A stretch of 64,000 nucleotides of DNA from Actinokineospora inagensis DSM 44258 (GCF_000482865.1 NZ_KI519516.1:304574-368573); one strand, 5' to 3'; positions 19,035 to 33,698 are shown, numbered from the stretch's first letter. Translations and numbers: made by a program. The notes: generated by a model from the letters alone, not told the origin.

Positions 19035-20537
19035 TTAGGCGCCGCAGCGGTCGAGGATCAGTTGGCGGACGCGTTTGGCGTCGGCTTGGCCGTTGGTGGC
19101 CTTCATGACGGCGCCGACGATGGCGCCTGCGGCGGCGTGTTTGCCGTCGCGGATCTTGACCGCGACGTCGGGTTGGGCGGCGAGGGCCTCGTCGACGGCG
19201 GCGGTCAGGGCCGAGTCGTCGGAGACGACCTTGAGGCCGCGGGTGGCCACGACCTGGTCGGGGTCACCCTCATCGGCCAGTACGCCGTCCACGACCTCGC
19301 GGGCGAGCTTGTTGGTGAGGGAGCCGTCGGTGACCAGGGCGATGACGCGGGCGACCTGGGTGGGGGTGATGGGCAACTCGGTCAGCTCGACGCCGCGGTT
19401 GTTGGCCTGTTGGGCCAGGTAGGACACCCACCAGGAGCGGGCGTCGGCGGGTGGGGCGCCCGCGGCGACGGTGGCGGCGACCAAGTCCAGGGCGCCCGCG
19501 TTGACCAGGTCGCGCAGTTCGAGGTCGGTGAGGGACCACTCGGCCTGGACGCGCCTGCGGCGCTCGGCGGGCGGCTCCGGCAGGGTGCCGCGCAGCTCCT
19601 CCACCCAGTCCCGCGCGGGGGCGATGGGGACCAGGTCGGGCTCCGGGAAGTACCGGTAGTCCTCGGAGGTCTCCTTGCGCCGACCGCCGCGGGTGGTGCC
19701 GGACGCCTCCTCGAAGTGCCGGGTTTCCTGCAGGATCGAACCGCCGGACGCCAACACGGCGGCCTGGCGGGTCATCTCGTAGCGGACGGCGCGTTCGACG
19801 CTGCGCAGCGAGTTGACGTTCTTGGTCTCGGTGCGGGTGCCGAACACCGTGGTGCCGCTGGGCATCAGCGACACGTTGGCGTCGCAGCGCAGCGACCCCT
19901 GGTCCATCCGCACGTCGGACACGTCGAGGGCCTTGAGCAGGTCGCGCAGGGTGGACACGTAGGCGCGGGCCACCTCGGGGGCGCGGGCGCCGGTGCCGGT
20001 GATCGTCTTGGTGACGATCTCGATCAGCGGCACACCGGCCCGGTTGTAGTCCAGCAGCGAGTGCTCGGCGCCGTGGATGCGGCCGGTGGCGCCGCCGACG
20101 TGCAGCGACTTGCCGGTGTCCTCTTCCATGTGGGCGCGCTCGACCTCGACCCGGACCACCTCGCCGTCGTCCAGGGTGACGTCCAGCCAGCCGTTGAACG
20201 CGATCGGCTCGTCGTACTGGGAGGTCTGGAAGTTCTTCGGCATGTCCGGGTAGAAGTAGTTCTTCCTGGCGAACCGGCACCACTCGGCGATCTCGCAGTT
20301 GAGCGCCAGCCCGATCCGGATGGCCGACTCGACGGCCACCGCGTTGACCACCGGCAGCGAGCCGGGCAGGCCGAGGCAGGTCGGGCAGACCTGGGTGTTC
20401 GGCTCGCCGCCGAAGGCGGTGGGGCAGCCGCAGAACATCTTGGTGGCGGTGGACAACTCCACGTGCACCTCGAGGCCGAGCACCGGGTCGAACCGGTCGA
20501 CGACCTCGGCGTAGTCCATCAGCTCGGGGGTGGTCAC
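19035..20537 (-). CDS. gatB: Asp/Glu-tRNA amidotransferase subunit B
   Basis: GatB is the tRNA-recognition and kinase subunit of GatCAB, which converts misacylated Glu-tRNA(Gln) and Asp-tRNA(Asn) to the amide forms. The 500-aa protein has [20 protein letters not shown] near residue 18 with the zinc-type [12 protein letters not shown], the [14 protein letters not shown] and RCDANVSL signatures, and the C-terminal YqeY-like tail domain. The GTG at 20537 follows GGAGGGACAA and overlaps the stop of the 64-aa membrane protein. Confidence 0.97.
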   Translation of the reverse strand: MTTPELMDYAEVVDRFDPVLGLEVHVELSTATKMFCGCPTAFGGEPNTQVCPTCLGLPGSLPVVNAVAVESAIRIGLALNCEIAEWCRFARKNYFYPDMPKNFQTSQYDEPIAFNGWLDVTLDDGEVVRVEVERAHMEEDTGKSLHVGGATGRIHGAEHSLLDYNRAGVPLIEIVTKTITGTGARAPEVARAYVSTLRDLLKALDVSDVRMDQGSLRCDANVSLMPSGTTVFGTRTETKNVNSLRSVERAVRYEMTRQAAVLASGGSILQETRHFEEASGTTRGGRRKETSEDYRYFPEPDLVPIAPARDWVEELRGTLPEPPAERRRRVQAEWSLTDLELRDLVNAGALDLVAATVAAGAPPADARSWWVSYLAQQANNRGVELTELPITPTQVARVIALVTDGSLTNKLAREVVDGVLADEGDPDQVVATRGLKVVSDDSALTAAVDEALAAQPDVAVKIRDGKHAAAGAIVGAVMKATNGQADAKRVRQLILDRCGA

Positions 20538-20728
20538 TTGTCCCTCCGGTAGGCGCGCACGGCGATGAGCACGCCGGTGATGGCGACGATGATGCTGCCG
20601 ATCGCGTTGGCCAGCACCAACTTGTCCTTGTCGGCCCGCGCGGTGGCGAGGCCGCGGGCGGCGCTCGTGGCGGCGGTGACCGAGCTGACCAGCCCGAACA
20701 CGCTCTTGACCTTGCTCGATCCGGCCAT
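20534..20728 (-). CDS. 64-aa single-pass membrane protein between gatA and gatB
   Basis: A 64-residue protein [14 protein letters not shown]... with an amphipathic N-terminal half and one predicted membrane helix ([20 protein letters not shown]) followed by a positive RAYRRDK tail. Its ATG overlaps the gatA stop (TGATG) and its TGA overlaps the gatB GTG, so translation of all three should be coupled. The function is unknown. The tight coupling suggests a constant role beside the amidotransferase or simply a maintained spacer gene. Confidence 0.75.
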   Translation of the reverse strand: MAGSSKVKSVFGLVSSVTAATSAARGLATARADKDKLVLANAIGSIIVAITGVLIAVRAYRRDK

Positions 20729-22239
20729 CAGCGGCTGACCTCCAACTCCGGGACGCGGTGGATGAGCGGACCGCCCTGGGCGGCGTCGCGGGCGGCCTCG
20801 TAAGCGGCGGCGACCCGGTAGCCCCGGTGGTCCTGCAGTGCGGGCGACATGATCTGCAGACCGACCGGCAGGCCGTCGGACAGTCCACAGGGGACGGACA
20901 GGGCGGCGTTGCCCGCCAGGTTCGACGGGATGGTGCACAGGTCGGCGCGGTACATCGCCATCGGGTCCGCGGTGCGTTCGCCGATCTTGAACGCGGTGGT
21001 CGGCGTCGTCGGCGAGACCAGCACGTCGACCTTGGCGAACGCCGCGTCGAAGTCGCGCATGATGAGGGTGCGGACCTTCTGCGCGGAGCCGTAGTAGGCG
21101 TCGTAGTAGCCGGCGGACAGCGCGTAGGTGCCGAGCATGATGCGCCGCTTGACCTCGGCGCCGAAGCCCGCGGCACGGGTCAGCGACATGACCTCCTCGG
21201 CGCTGTGCGTGCCGTCGTCGCCGATCCGCAGGCCGTAGCGCATGGCGTCGAAGCGGGCCAGGTTGGACGATGCCTCACTGGGCGCGATCAGGTAGTACGC
21301 GGGCAGCGCGAGGTCGAAGCTCGGGCAGGAGACCTCGACGATCTCGGCGCCGAGGTCGCGCAACTGCTCGATGGCGGCGGTGAACGCGGCGGTGACGCCG
21401 GGCTCGTAGCCGTCACCGGCGAACTCGGTGACCACGCCGACCCGCACGCCCTTGAGGTCGCCCGTGGCACCCTCGCGGACAGCGGCAACGACCGGCGGCA
21501 CCGGCGCGTCGATGGAAGTCGAGTCCAGCGGGTCGTACCCGGCGATGACCTCGTGCAGCAGGGCCGCGTCGAGGACGGCGCGCGCGCACGGGCCAGCCTG
21601 GTCCAAAGAGGACGAGAAAGCGACCAGGCCGTAGCGGGACACGGTGCCGTAGGTGGGCTTGACGCCGACGGTGCCGGTGACCGAACCGGGCTGGCGGATC
21701 GAGCCGCCGGTGTCGGTACCGATGGCCAGCGGCGCCTCGAACGCGGCCAACGCGGCCGACGAACCACCGCCGGAGCCGCCGGGGATGCGGTCGAGGTCCC
21801 ACGGGTTGCGGGTCGGGCCGAACGCGGAGTTCTCGGTGGACGACCCCATGGCGAACTCGTCCATGTTGGTCTTGCCGAGGACCACCACACCGGCCCGCAG
21901 CAACCGCTGCGTGACGGTCGCGTCGTACGGCGGCTGCCAGTTCTCCAGGACCTTGGAGCCGCAGGTGGTGGGCGCCCCCTGCATGGCGAGCACGTCCTTG
22001 AGCGCCAACGGCACACCGGCCAGCGGCGACGCGGCGGGACGACCGGCGGCGACGTCGTCGTCGACGGCCTTGGCGGCCGCCAGCGCGCGCTCGGTGTCGA
22101 CGTGCAGGAAGGCGTGCACCGCGTGGTCGACGGCGGCGATGCGGTCCAGGTGGGCCTGGGCGACCTCGACGGCGGACACCTCACGGGCCTGGACCTTGAC
22201 GGCGATCTCCGCCGCGGTGAGCCGGGTCAGCTCGCTCAT
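20728..22239 (-). CDS. gatA: Asp/Glu-tRNA amidotransferase subunit A
   Basis: GatA is the glutaminase subunit of GatCAB and supplies ammonia for transamidation. The 503-aa amidase-signature protein has the catalytic lysine in [12 protein letters not shown] near residue 80, the amidase motif [20 protein letters not shown] with the cis-serine/nucleophile serine around residues 155-180, and [15 protein letters not shown] at 22239 overlaps the gatC stop (ATGA). Order is gatC-gatA-orf64-gatB. Confidence 0.97.
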   Translation of the reverse strand: MSELTRLTAAEIAVKVQAREVSAVEVAQAHLDRIAAVDHAVHAFLHVDTERALAAAKAVDDDVAAGRPAASPLAGVPLALKDVLAMQGAPTTCGSKVLENWQPPYDATVTQRLLRAGVVVLGKTNMDEFAMGSSTENSAFGPTRNPWDLDRIPGGSGGGSSAALAAFEAPLAIGTDTGGSIRQPGSVTGTVGVKPTYGTVSRYGLVAFSSSLDQAGPCARAVLDAALLHEVIAGYDPLDSTSIDAPVPPVVAAVREGATGDLKGVRVGVVTEFAGDGYEPGVTAAFTAAIEQLRDLGAEIVEVSCPSFDLALPAYYLIAPSEASSNLARFDAMRYGLRIGDDGTHSAEEVMSLTRAAGFGAEVKRRIMLGTYALSAGYYDAYYGSAQKVRTLIMRDFDAAFAKVDVLVSPTTPTTAFKIGERTADPMAMYRADLCTIPSNLAGNAALSVPCGLSDGLPVGLQIMSPALQDHRGYRVAAAYEAARDAAQGGPLIHRVPELEVSR

Positions 22240-22535
22240 GCTTCCTCCCCCAGGATGCGCGGCACGCGGAAGCGGCCGTCCTCGGCCGCGGGGGCGCTCG
22301 CCAGCGCCTGCCGCTGGGTCAGCCCCGGACGGACCTGGTCGCGGCGGAACACGTTGGTCAGCGGCACCGCGTGCGACGTCGGTGGGATGTCCTGGTCGGC
22401 GACCTGCCCGACCTGGGCGACGGCGGCCACGATCTGGTCGAGCTGGCCCGCGAACAGGTCCAGTTCTTCTTCCGTGACGGCCAACCTGGCCAGGCGGGCG
22501 AGGTGCGCCACCTCGGCGCGGGAGATGCTGGGCAC
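22236..22535 (-). CDS. gatC: Asp/Glu-tRNA amidotransferase subunit C
   Basis: A 99-aa stabilising subunit that wraps around GatA. It contains the family hallmarks [36 protein letters not shown] and a C-terminal [10 protein letters not shown]. The start is GTG. It is the first gene of the operon, and a 30-bp minisatellite lies about 180 bases upstream. Confidence 0.95.
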   Translation of the reverse strand: MPSISRAEVAHLARLARLAVTEEELDLFAGQLDQIVAAVAQVGQVADQDIPPTSHAVPLTNVFRRDQVRPGLTQRQALASAPAAEDGRFRVPRILGEEA

Positions 22536-23210
22536 TCGACGGACCCCCGGGGGTGTCTTCTCGATTCGGACCCCGCGAGTCTATTTCGCGCGGTCCGCCC
22601 GCCACGAACGGGTTGTTCCAGGCGCGCCGCGGTGCTAAACCGGTGCCCGATCCCACGATCGGTGGCAGCCCGCGCGACCTGGCCGTGGTCTGCGACAATC
22701 AGCGGTCGGTCGGGATTGGGTGTGGGCAGGCAGGTCAACACCGGATCGGGTGTGGACGGGCTGGTCGACACCAGATCGGGTGTGGACGGGCTGGTCGACC
22801 CCAGATCGGGCGGCGACGGGTCAGTCGACACCAGATCAGGCGGCGGCAGGCATGTCGACACCAGATCGGGTGTGAGCAGGCGCGTCGATGCCGGATTGGG
22901 CGTGGGCAGGTCGGTTGGCACCGGATCGGGCGTGGACAAGGCTGTCAACGCCGGATCGGGCGTGGACGAGTCGGTTGACGCCGATTTGGGTGTGGACGGG
23001 CCGGCGACATCGGATCGGGCGTCGGCGGGTCGGTTGGCACCGGATCAGGTGTCAGCGGCACCGGTCAGCACCGGATCGGGCGTGGACAAGGCTGTCGACG
23101 CCGGGTTGGGTGTGGGCGGCTTTGGTGGCGTCGGGTTCGGCGTGGGCGGGCGTCGGTTGGGCGTGGGCGGCATCGTCCGCGCGAGGCAGCTAGTGCGGGA
23201 GGCGTTCGCC
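22536..23210. other. gatC-ACT intergenic region carrying a minisatellite
   Basis: A 675-bp divergent intergenic gap. The outer parts must hold the gatC and ACT-gene promoters; the middle (about 22710-23170) is a degenerate 30-bp tandem repeat. Both strands have long open frames through the repeat because its period is a multiple of three; I treat them as non-coding. Confidence 0.6.
22710..23170. repeat. degenerate 30-bp tandem repeat (minisatellite)
   Basis: Around 15 head-to-tail units. The unit begins GGATCGGGTGTGGACGGGCT and ends GGTCGACACC. The first units (about 22713-22870) are most alike and later ones degenerate, with GGTGTGGGCGG-type units at the end. If read on plus it would give decapeptides like SGVDGLVDTR; on minus, Ser/Thr/Pro-rich decapeptides. 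Confidence 0.8.
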
Positions 23211-23864
23211 TTGTCGTTCCTGATCCGGGTCCAGCTCCCGGACAGCCCGGGGACCCTGGGCGCGGTCGCGACCGCCCTCGGTGCCATCGGCGCCGACATC
23301 CTCAGCGTGGACGTGGTGGAGCGGGCGGGTGGGGTCGCCATCGACGACCTGGTGATCGAACTGCCCGGCGGCAGGCTCCCGGACGTGCTCATCACCGCCG
23401 CCGAGTCCATCCCGGGGGTCGAGGTCGACGCGGTCCGCCCGTACGCCGGTGTGCTGGACACGCACCGCGAGCTGGAACTGGTCGAGGACGTGGCCGCCGA
23501 CCCGGCCGACGGGCTGGCCATCCTGGCCGAGGGCGTGCCGAAGATCGTCCGCGCGGGCTGGGCGCTGATCGTGGCCGCGAGCGGCGACGGCGCGACCCGG
23601 CTGGCCGCCAGCACCGCCGCCCCGGACCTGCGGACCATCGACCTGCCGTGGATGCCGCTGGCCCGCGCCACGGTGCTCGACGGCGAGGAGTCCTGGGTCC
23701 CGGCGACCTGGCGCGAGTTGGGCACGGAACTGGCGGCGACACCGCTGGGCAAGCCGGAGCGGGTCATGCTGGTCGGCAGACCGGGCGGCCCGATGTTCCG
23801 CGCCGCCGAGGTCGCCCGACTGGCCCACCTGGCGGGCATCGTCGCGGTCGTCCTCCCGGACTGA
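23211..23864 (+). CDS. ACT-domain protein next to gatCAB
   Basis: A 217-aa protein with an N-terminal ACT domain (LIRVQLPDSPGTLGAVATAL, DILSVDVVERAGGVAIDDLV) and a C-terminal region of about 130 residues without a known fold (AEGVPKIVRAGWALIV, PRERVMLVGRPGGPMF-like). Homologues occupy the same spot beside gatC/ligA in mycobacteria. ACT domains bind amino acids, so it may be an amino-acid sensor. I chose TTG at 23211 because GGGAGG lies eight bases upstream and it gives a start directly on the ACT domain; GTG at 23193 is an alternative. Confidence 0.85.
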   Translation: MSFLIRVQLPDSPGTLGAVATALGAIGADILSVDVVERAGGVAIDDLVIELPGGRLPDVLITAAESIPGVEVDAVRPYAGVLDTHRELELVEDVAADPADGLAILAEGVPKIVRAGWALIVAASGDGATRLAASTAAPDLRTIDLPWMPLARATVLDGEESWVPATWRELGTELAATPLGKPERVMLVGRPGGPMFRAAEVARLAHLAGIVAVVLPD

Positions 23865-23961
23865 AAGTTCACCCGGTCTGGTCAGCCCGGTCGACAGAAC
23901 GGGCAGAACTGGTCGGACAGCGAACACAATGACTGACTACAAGCGTTGTGGAACCGGCTCG

Positions 23962-24471
23962 TCAAAGGTCGAGGGTGTACGCGATCAACAGGACGTCGGG
24001 GCCGGGGCGCCAGTCGCGGGTGGGGAGACGGGTGAAGCCGAGCCGTTCATAGAGGCGGTGGGCGGCGGTGAGGGCTTCCGGGCTGCACAGCACAACCCGT
24101 TCCAGGCCTAACTCCCTGGCTCTGTCGAACACGGCGCGCACCAGCAGTTCACCGATGCCACGACCACGCGCGGGCGGCGCGACGGCCAGCATCCGCAGTT
24201 CCAGTTCACCCGCTCGGGATATCTCGGCGAACGGGGTGCCGGGGAGGGCGACCGTGACCGTTCCGAGCAGACAGCCGTCGCGTTCGGCGGCGACCAGCAG
24301 TTCCGCCGACCGCAGCCGCGACTCGGCGTCGGCCAGGATGCCCGCGTAGCCGGAGCCACCGGCCCCAGTCGGGTACCCGACGGAGCGGTACGCCTCGACG
24401 GTCATCGCGCCGATCTTGCGGACCTCGTCCGACCGGGCCGGGCGCACCACCACGTCCGCCAGGTCAGTCAC
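23962..24471 (-). CDS. GNAT-family N-acetyltransferase
   Basis: A 169-aa acetyl-CoA-dependent acetyltransferase. Motif A is clear (ELRMLAVAPPARGRGIGELL, about residues 93-112), followed by LGLERVVLCSPEALTAAHRLYERLGFTRLP. The substrate is unknown. The GTG at 24471 (M-TDLADVVVRPARSDEV) has GGAGG ten bases upstream; a GTG nine bases earlier is possible. It is convergent with the ACT gene and flanked on its 5' side by 1.2 kb of non-coding repeat-rich DNA. Confidence 0.88.
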   Translation of the reverse strand: MTDLADVVVRPARSDEVRKIGAMTVEAYRSVGYPTGAGGSGYAGILADAESRLRSAELLVAAERDGCLLGTVTVALPGTPFAEISRAGELELRMLAVAPPARGRGIGELLVRAVFDRARELGLERVVLCSPEALTAAHRLYERLGFTRLPTRDWRPGPDVLLIAYTLDL

Positions 24472-24934
24472 CTCTGCCACGCCACGCCTCCACGTTCGAG
24501 TTTCACCTGATTCGGTCAGGTCACCTGTCGGTCGGACGCGCGGGAACCCAGGCCGGGCACCGCCGAACACCCGGGTCGGCGCCCGGTCGCCCGCCCGGCG
24601 CGCCCACCGGTCCCGACCGACCGGCCCGACCGATCCCGCGGCCGTCGCCCCACCTCCCGCGACCGGCCGCCCGGCGCTCCCCAGACCGGCACCGGCGGAC
24701 CACCCGCCCGACCCCCCGTCATCGCTTCCGTGCCACCACCCTGCCAAGCGAGCGCGGACCTGCCAACCACCCGGCACAGCGGTTTCGCGACGGATTCGCC
24801 CGCTGACCGTTGCCCGGTCACCCACCGCGCAGGCCCAGCATCACACGGATGGCCGAGCACGGAAGCGTTCCCCACACAGCTGTTCAGACAGGGCCACGCC
24901 ACCCTCAGTCCTCAGCGGACTCGCCCGGCACGGC

Positions 24935-28646
<3,712 letters not shown>

Positions 28647-28676
28647 GCCGCCAATCTTGGCCTAGTCACTCAACGC

Positions 28677-29423
28677 CTAGTCACCGCGCATGGCAGCGGT
28701 GAGGACGTCGTGGTTGAGACGGGCGATGGTGGACAGCGGGATTCCCTTGGGGCACACGGCCGTGCATTCGCCGGTGAGGGTGCACCCGCCGAAGCCGAGG
28801 TCGTCCTGGGTTTCGACCATTGTCCTCGCGCGGGTGAAGCGCTCGGGTTGGCCCTGCGGCAAGGCGCCGAGGTGGGTTGTCTTGGCCGCGGTGAACAGCA
28901 TTGACGAGCCGTTGGGGCAAGCCGCGACACACGCGCCGCAACCGATGCACGCGGCGGCCTCGAACGCGGTGTCCGCGTCGGGTTTGGCCACCGGCAACGC
29001 GTGCGCGTCCGGGGCCGCTCCGGTTCTTGTCGAGATGTAGCCGCCTGCCTCGATGACGCGGTCGAGTGCGGATCGATCGACGACGAGGTCCCTGACGACC
29101 GGGAACGGCGCTGCCCGCCACGGTTCGATGACGATCGGTCTGGCGGGGTCGAACTGGCGCATGTGCAGTTGACAGGTCGTGGTGGCCTTACCGGGGCCGT
29201 GCGCGACACCATCGATCATGACGCCGCAGGCTCCGCAGATGCCTTCGCGGCAGTCGTGGTCGAACGCGACAGGGGCGTCCCCGGCGAGTTGCAGGCGCTC
29301 ATTGAGCACATCGAGCATTTCCAGGAAGGACATGTCGGGCGTGACGTCGTCCACCTCGTACTCGACGAGGCTGCCGGTGGCCGTTGGGCCTGTCTGCCGC
29401 CAAACCCGCAGCGTGTACTTCAC
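28677..29423 (-). CDS. sdhB: succinate dehydrogenase iron-sulfur subunit
   Basis: A 248-aa electron-transfer subunit. It has the plant-type 2Fe-2S motif [15 protein letters not shown] near residue 67, then the bacterial ferredoxin motifs [16 protein letters not shown] (4Fe-4S) and [17 protein letters not shown] (3Fe-4S). The length equals M. tuberculosis Sdh1 SdhB as I recall it. The GTG at 29423 is preceded by GGAGctacaa and overlaps the sdhA TGA (GTGA), so it is coupled to sdhA. Confidence 0.95.
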   Translation of the reverse strand: MKYTLRVWRQTGPTATGSLVEYEVDDVTPDMSFLEMLDVLNERLQLAGDAPVAFDHDCREGICGACGVMIDGVAHGPGKATTTCQLHMRQFDPARPIVIEPWRAAPFPVVRDLVVDRSALDRVIEAGGYISTRTGAAPDAHALPVAKPDADTAFEAAACIGCGACVAACPNGSSMLFTAAKTTHLGALPQGQPERFTRARTMVETQDDLGFGGCTLTGECTAVCPKGIPLSTIARLNHDVLTAAMRGD

Positions 29424-31348
29424 TTGTAGCTCCTCACTGTGGGCCGGACGGCCTCGAAGCGCAGGTGTTCGTGGTGCAGCACGGGTGGTTCGCCGACGCC
29501 GGTGAACTCCCACGCGGCCACATACGCGAAGTGGTCGTCGTCACGGCGGGCGTCGCCATCGGCGGTCTGGCTCTCCACGCGGAAGTGGCCGCCGCAGGAC
29601 TCCGTGCGGTGCAGCGCGTCCACGCACATCAACTCGGCCAGTTCCAGGAAGTCGGCCACCCGCCCTGCCTTCTCCAGGGCCTGGTTGAGTTCAGCACCGG
29701 AGCCGGTCACCTTCACTCGTCGCCAGAACTCTTCGCGGAGCGAGGGGATGCGGTCGAGGGCCTTGTGCAGGCCCTCCTCGGACCGTTCCATGCCGCAAAG
29801 GTCCCACATGAGCCTGCCCAGTTCACGGTGGAAGGACTCCGGGGTGCGGTCACCGTCGATGGACAACAGCGTCGTGACCAGGTCGCGGACAGCGCTCTCC
29901 GCCTCGCTTACCGCGTCGGCGCCAACCGGACCGAAGGGGCCGTCGGCGAGGTAGTCACCGATGACGGCGGGTAGCACGAAGTAGCCGTCCGCGAGCCCTT
30001 GCATGAGGGCGCTCGCCCCGAGCCGGTTGGCACCGTGGTCGGAGAAGTTGGCCTCACCGATGACGAACAACCCTGGGATGGTGGCTCGCAGGTCGTAGTC
30101 GACCCACAGGCCACCCATGGTGTAGTGCACGGCGGGATAGATGCGCATCGGGACCTGGTAGGGATCTTCATCGGTGATGCGTTGGTACATCTCGAAAAGG
30201 TTGCCGTATCGGGCGGCGACGCTCGCCCGGCCAAGACGCTCGATGGCATCGGCGAAGTCGAGGTACACGCCGAGCCCACCGGGCCCGACTCCCCTACCGG
30301 CGTCGCACACCGCTTTCGCCGCGCGTGACGCGATGTCCCTGGGGACTAGGTTGCCGAAGCTCGGGTACATCCGTTCCAGGTAGTAGTCCCGCTCGTCTTC
30401 GGGAATCCGGTTGGGCGGCCTGTCGTCCCCGGCTTGAACCGGTACCCACACGCGGCCGTCGTTGCGGAGGGACTCGCTCATCAGCGTCAGCTTCGACTGG
30501 TGGTCGCCACTGACCGGGATGCACGTGGGGTGGATCTGGGTGTAGCAGGGGTTGGCGAAGAGGGCGCCGCGCTTGTGCGCCCGCCAGATCGCGGTGGTGT
30601 TGCAGCCCTTGGCGTTGGTGGAGAGGTGGAACACGTTGCCGTAACCGCCGGTGGCGAGCACTACCGCGTCGGCCAGGTGCGTGGAGATCTCGCCGGTGAC
30701 GAGGTCGCGCACCACCACGCCCCGAGCGCGGCCATCGGCGACCACCAGGTCGAGCATCTCGGTACGCGGGTGTGACCGGACGGTCCCGGCGTGAATCTGC
30801 CGCGCAAGCGCTTGATACGCGCCGAGCAGCAGTTGCTGACCGGTCTGCCCGCGCGCGTAGAACGTTCGCGACACCTGCGCGCCACCGAACGACCTCGTGT
30901 CAAGCAGGCCGCCGTACTCGCGCGCGAACGGGACGCCTTGGGCCACGCACTGGTCGATGATGCTGGTGCTGACCTCGGCGAGCCGGTGCACGTTGGACTC
31001 ACGCGAGCGGAAGTCACCGCCCTTGATGGTGTCGTGGAAGAGGCGGTGCACGCTGTCGCCGTCGCCCGCGTAGTTCTTGGCCGCGTTGATGCCGCCTTGC
31101 GCGGCAATGCTGTGCGCTCGCCGGGGACTGTCCTGGTAGCAGAAGGACAGCACGTTGTAGCCGAGTTCTCCGAGGGTCGCCGCGGCCGAACCCCCGGCTA
31201 AACCGGTGCCGACGACGACAACCGTCAACTTGCGCCGATTGGCCGGATTCACCAGGCGGGCCGCGAACCGCCGTCGCTCCCACCGCGTCTCCAGCGGCCC
31301 CGCCGGGGCCCGGGTGTCGGCGATCGGGTCACCTTCTCGGTACGACAT
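29420..31348 (-). CDS. sdhA: succinate dehydrogenase flavoprotein subunit
   Basis: A 642-aa FAD subunit that oxidises succinate to fumarate. It shows the FAD-binding [20 protein letters not shown] near residue 43, the flavinylation-region [14 protein letters not shown], and the active-site region [13 protein letters not shown]. The size and order sdhC-sdhA-sdhB match the mycobacterial Sdh1 type, in which the membrane subunit is a single SdhC. It starts five bases after the sdhC stop. Confidence 0.95.
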   Translation of the reverse strand: MSYREGDPIADTRAPAGPLETRWERRRFAARLVNPANRRKLTVVVVGTGLAGGSAAATLGELGYNVLSFCYQDSPRRAHSIAAQGGINAAKNYAGDGDSVHRLFHDTIKGGDFRSRESNVHRLAEVSTSIIDQCVAQGVPFAREYGGLLDTRSFGGAQVSRTFYARGQTGQQLLLGAYQALARQIHAGTVRSHPRTEMLDLVVADGRARGVVVRDLVTGEISTHLADAVVLATGGYGNVFHLSTNAKGCNTTAIWRAHKRGALFANPCYTQIHPTCIPVSGDHQSKLTLMSESLRNDGRVWVPVQAGDDRPPNRIPEDERDYYLERMYPSFGNLVPRDIASRAAKAVCDAGRGVGPGGLGVYLDFADAIERLGRASVAARYGNLFEMYQRITDEDPYQVPMRIYPAVHYTMGGLWVDYDLRATIPGLFVIGEANFSDHGANRLGASALMQGLADGYFVLPAVIGDYLADGPFGPVGADAVSEAESAVRDLVTTLLSIDGDRTPESFHRELGRLMWDLCGMERSEEGLHKALDRIPSLREEFWRRVKVTGSGAELNQALEKAGRVADFLELAELMCVDALHRTESCGGHFRVESQTADGDARRDDDHFAYVAAWEFTGVGEPPVLHHEHLRFEAVRPTVRSYK

Positions 31349-31353
31349 GGTGG

Positions 31354-32061
31354 TCACCTCACGATTCCGAAGAGGACGGCGTAGGGCACGGACAGGAACC
31401 CGATCGTGATGACCAGCGCCACGACCAGGGCGGCAGCGGCGGAGCGTGACGGGGCCCGGCCGAGGCTGCGCAGCCCGCTCCACAGGCCGTGCCGCAGGTG
31501 GAACCCGAGGGCGACAACGGCGAGCGTGTACGCCGCGACCACATACCAGTGCCGGAAGTCGGCGACGACGTTCGCGTGGATCTGGCCATCGACACCGTGC
31601 GGGTTGAGCACGCCCGCGGTGAGGTCCAGCAGGTGGTAGCCCACGAACAGGGCAATGATCACACCGCCCCAGCGCATCGTCCGCGCCGCGTAGCCGCCCT
31701 GCGCCCTGGGGCGCTTCGCGTAGCCGACCGGTCTCGCCCTCGCGGACCGGCGGGCGAGTTGGATCGCGGCCGTCATGTGCAGGACCACGGCGAGCACCAA
31801 GACCGCGCGGATCACCCACACGAGACCGCCGTAACCCAGGACGGGGGCGAGGAGCCGCCGGAGGAACACACCGTAGCCGTCGATGTCGCCGAAGAAGATC
31901 GTCAGGTTGCCGATCATGTGCGCGAGGAGGTAGCCGAACAGGATCGCGCCGGTGACCGCCATCACGGCCTTCTTGCCCACGGTGGACGCCCACAGCCGCC
32001 GTGGGAACCCTTGCGCCACCGGCTTTTCCGGCCGCACCGGGGCCGGGCTGGTCACTGCCAT
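31354..32061 (-). CDS. sdhC: succinate dehydrogenase cytochrome b subunit
   Basis: A 235-aa membrane anchor with about five transmembrane helices ([97 protein letters not shown]). Histidines in [18 protein letters not shown] and GFHLRHG could ligate two hemes, as in single-subunit b558-type anchors. ATG at 32061 is chosen over an upstream frame that would add 14 basic residues. It heads sdhCAB, divergent from a LysR gene. Confidence 0.9.
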   Translation of the reverse strand: MAVTSPAPVRPEKPVAQGFPRRLWASTVGKKAVMAVTGAILFGYLLAHMIGNLTIFFGDIDGYGVFLRRLLAPVLGYGGLVWVIRAVLVLAVVLHMTAAIQLARRSARARPVGYAKRPRAQGGYAARTMRWGGVIIALFVGYHLLDLTAGVLNPHGVDGQIHANVVADFRHWYVVAAYTLAVVALGFHLRHGLWSGLRSLGRAPSRSAAAALVVALVITIGFLSVPYAVLFGIVR

Positions 32062-32119
32062 GCGGCCACGGTAGGAGCGCCTGGGACGAGTCGTCCAATA
32101 CATGAATCGGCTCGTGTCG

Positions 32120-32134
32120 ATAGCCTGGAACTAT
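32120..32134. promoter_or_regulatory. LysR-type T-N11-A operator in the sdhC-lysR gap
   Basis: ATAG-CCTGGAA-CTAT is a perfect 4+7+4 interrupted palindrome with the T-N11-A pattern of LysR operators. It overlaps the likely lysR -10 (TATGCC, 32132-32137) and lies about 60 bases upstream of sdhC. Confidence 0.6.
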
Positions 32135-32148
32135 GCCAAGCTGACAGC

Positions 32149-33075
32149 GTGACGCTGCAGCAACTGGTGTACTTCCTGGCCGTCGCGGAAACCCGGCACT
32201 TCACCCGCGCCGCCCGACGGGCACATGTGGCGCAGCCCTCACTGAGCAAGCAGATCCACAGCCTGGAGACCGAGCTCGGCGCGCCGCTGTTCAGCCGGGC
32301 TCGCGGCAACGTGGCGCTGACCGCCGCGGGCGAGGCGCTGCTGCCGATCGCCCGGCGCATCCTGTCCGATGTGGACTCCGCCCGGCTGGAGGTGGCCGAG
32401 CTGGTCGGTCTCCGACGCGGCCGGATTCGCCTCGGCGCGACACCGAGCGTGTGTGTGGGTGTGCTCGCCGACGTGCTGCGGCGCTACCGGGACCGGTATC
32501 CCGGCATCCAGTTGGAGGTCGAGGAAAGCGGTTCGGGCGACCTCACCACAGCGCTGCTCGGCGGCGCGCTGGACTTGGCATTGGTCATCGTTCCGCCGCA
32601 AGGGGTCGAGACAGCGCTAACGATGACACCGGTGCTGCGCGAGCATCTTGTGGTCGCCTCGTCGGTGAACGCGCCCGAGCTACCGGCGAAGGTAAGACTG
32701 GAATCGTTGCGCGACCACCAGATGGTCATGTTCCGACAGGGCTACGACCTCCGCGAGACCACCTTGCACGCGTGCCGAGAGGCGGGATTCGAACCCAAGC
32801 TCGCCGTACAAGGTGGGGAGATGGACGCGGTTCTGCGGTTCGTGGAGGCCGGGCTCGGGATCGCCGTAGTGCCCAGCCTGGTGCTACCGGGCCGCCCGGG
32901 GCTACGCGCGACTCCACTCGCAGGTGCACCCCTGCGCCGGACGATCGGGTTGGCGCACCGCACGGACACACCGCCCACGGCCGCTGCTCGGGCTTTCCGC
33001 TCAACCTTGCTCGACCACATCGACGCACTCGTGGCCGCGAACGCCCTACCCCCGGGAGTGGAACCACTCCGCTAA
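32149..33075 (+). CDS. LysR-family regulator divergent from sdhCAB
   Basis: A 308-aa transcription factor. The winged helix-turn-helix occupies residues 1-60 ([40 protein letters not shown]), followed by the usual periplasmic-binding-like effector domain ([36 protein letters not shown]). GTG at 32149 directly precedes the HTH and lies close to a TATGCC -10, suggesting a near-leaderless mRNA. Its divergent position and operator imply control of sdhCAB and of itself; the co-inducer is unknown. Confidence 0.92.
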   Translation: MTLQQLVYFLAVAETRHFTRAARRAHVAQPSLSKQIHSLETELGAPLFSRARGNVALTAAGEALLPIARRILSDVDSARLEVAELVGLRRGRIRLGATPSVCVGVLADVLRRYRDRYPGIQLEVEESGSGDLTTALLGGALDLALVIVPPQGVETALTMTPVLREHLVVASSVNAPELPAKVRLESLRDHQMVMFRQGYDLRETTLHACREAGFEPKLAVQGGEMDAVLRFVEAGLGIAVVPSLVLPGRPGLRATPLAGAPLRRTIGLAHRTDTPPTAAARAFRSTLLDHIDALVAANALPPGVEPLR

Positions 33076-33100
33076 GAGCCACCGGTAGCGGCAACGGGCT

Positions 33101-33688
33101 CTAGTGGTTCGGCGGGGTCGCCTGCCACGCCTGGCCGAAGTGTCGGATCAGCGGTGGGTAGACGACCAGGTGTCTGAACGGCGCGATGGCCTTCATGTAG
33201 GCCTGTCCCAGTCTGCCGTTCGGTTTGACCAGTACGGCCATCTGGCCCCGGTAGCGGCCGGTGCCGTCGGGGACCCAGGCCAGGTGCATGACCGCGTGCA
33301 CCGTCCGGTTGGCGATCTCGGCCGCCCATTCGGTCTCGGTCAGGTAGACGGAGGTGAAGGGGCGGTTGGCGAAGGTGGGGCCCGGTGGCGCGGCCAGCAG
33401 GTCGGCGGGCAGCCGCTCGCGCAACGTCGCCACTCGGGAGCCGACGCCGGAGTCCGGGGCGTCCCAGCCGAACCACGCGCCCAACCCGCGGCGGATCGCG
33501 ACCAGCGCACGGGCGAACCGGGAGGGGGTGTCGGCGGAGTCGCGGTCCGCGGCGAGCCGCACCAGGCGGGGAAAGTCCTCGACGCCGCCGGGGGTGGGTA
33601 GTGCCCAGACATCCTCAAGGTGGAAGTCGGGGGCGAGCTCGTGGATGCGCCACGGCTGACGGGTGTGCGCGGTGTCGGGGAGCCTCAT
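33101..33688 (-). CDS. DUF2867 family protein
   Basis: A 195-aa protein of the DUF2867 family. It has DFHLEDVWALPTPGG near residue 20, then LTETEWAAEIANRTVHAVMHLAWV and a C-terminal AYMKAIAPFRHLVVYPPLIR. The family's activity is unknown. It follows the MetE-like gene by ten bases on the same strand, so they are probably co-transcribed. Confidence 0.85.
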   Translation of the reverse strand: MRLPDTAHTRQPWRIHELAPDFHLEDVWALPTPGGVEDFPRLVRLAADRDSADTPSRFARALVAIRRGLGAWFGWDAPDSGVGSRVATLRERLPADLLAAPPGPTFANRPFTSVYLTETEWAAEIANRTVHAVMHLAWVPDGTGRYRGQMAVLVKPNGRLGQAYMKAIAPFRHLVVYPPLIRHFGQAWQATPPNH

Positions 33689-33698
33689 GTCGTTGTCC

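Noticed and set aside
22710-23170. Possible CRISPR array
   Set aside because: Units are head-to-tail without unique spacers and are degenerate; no cas genes nearby. It is a minisatellite.
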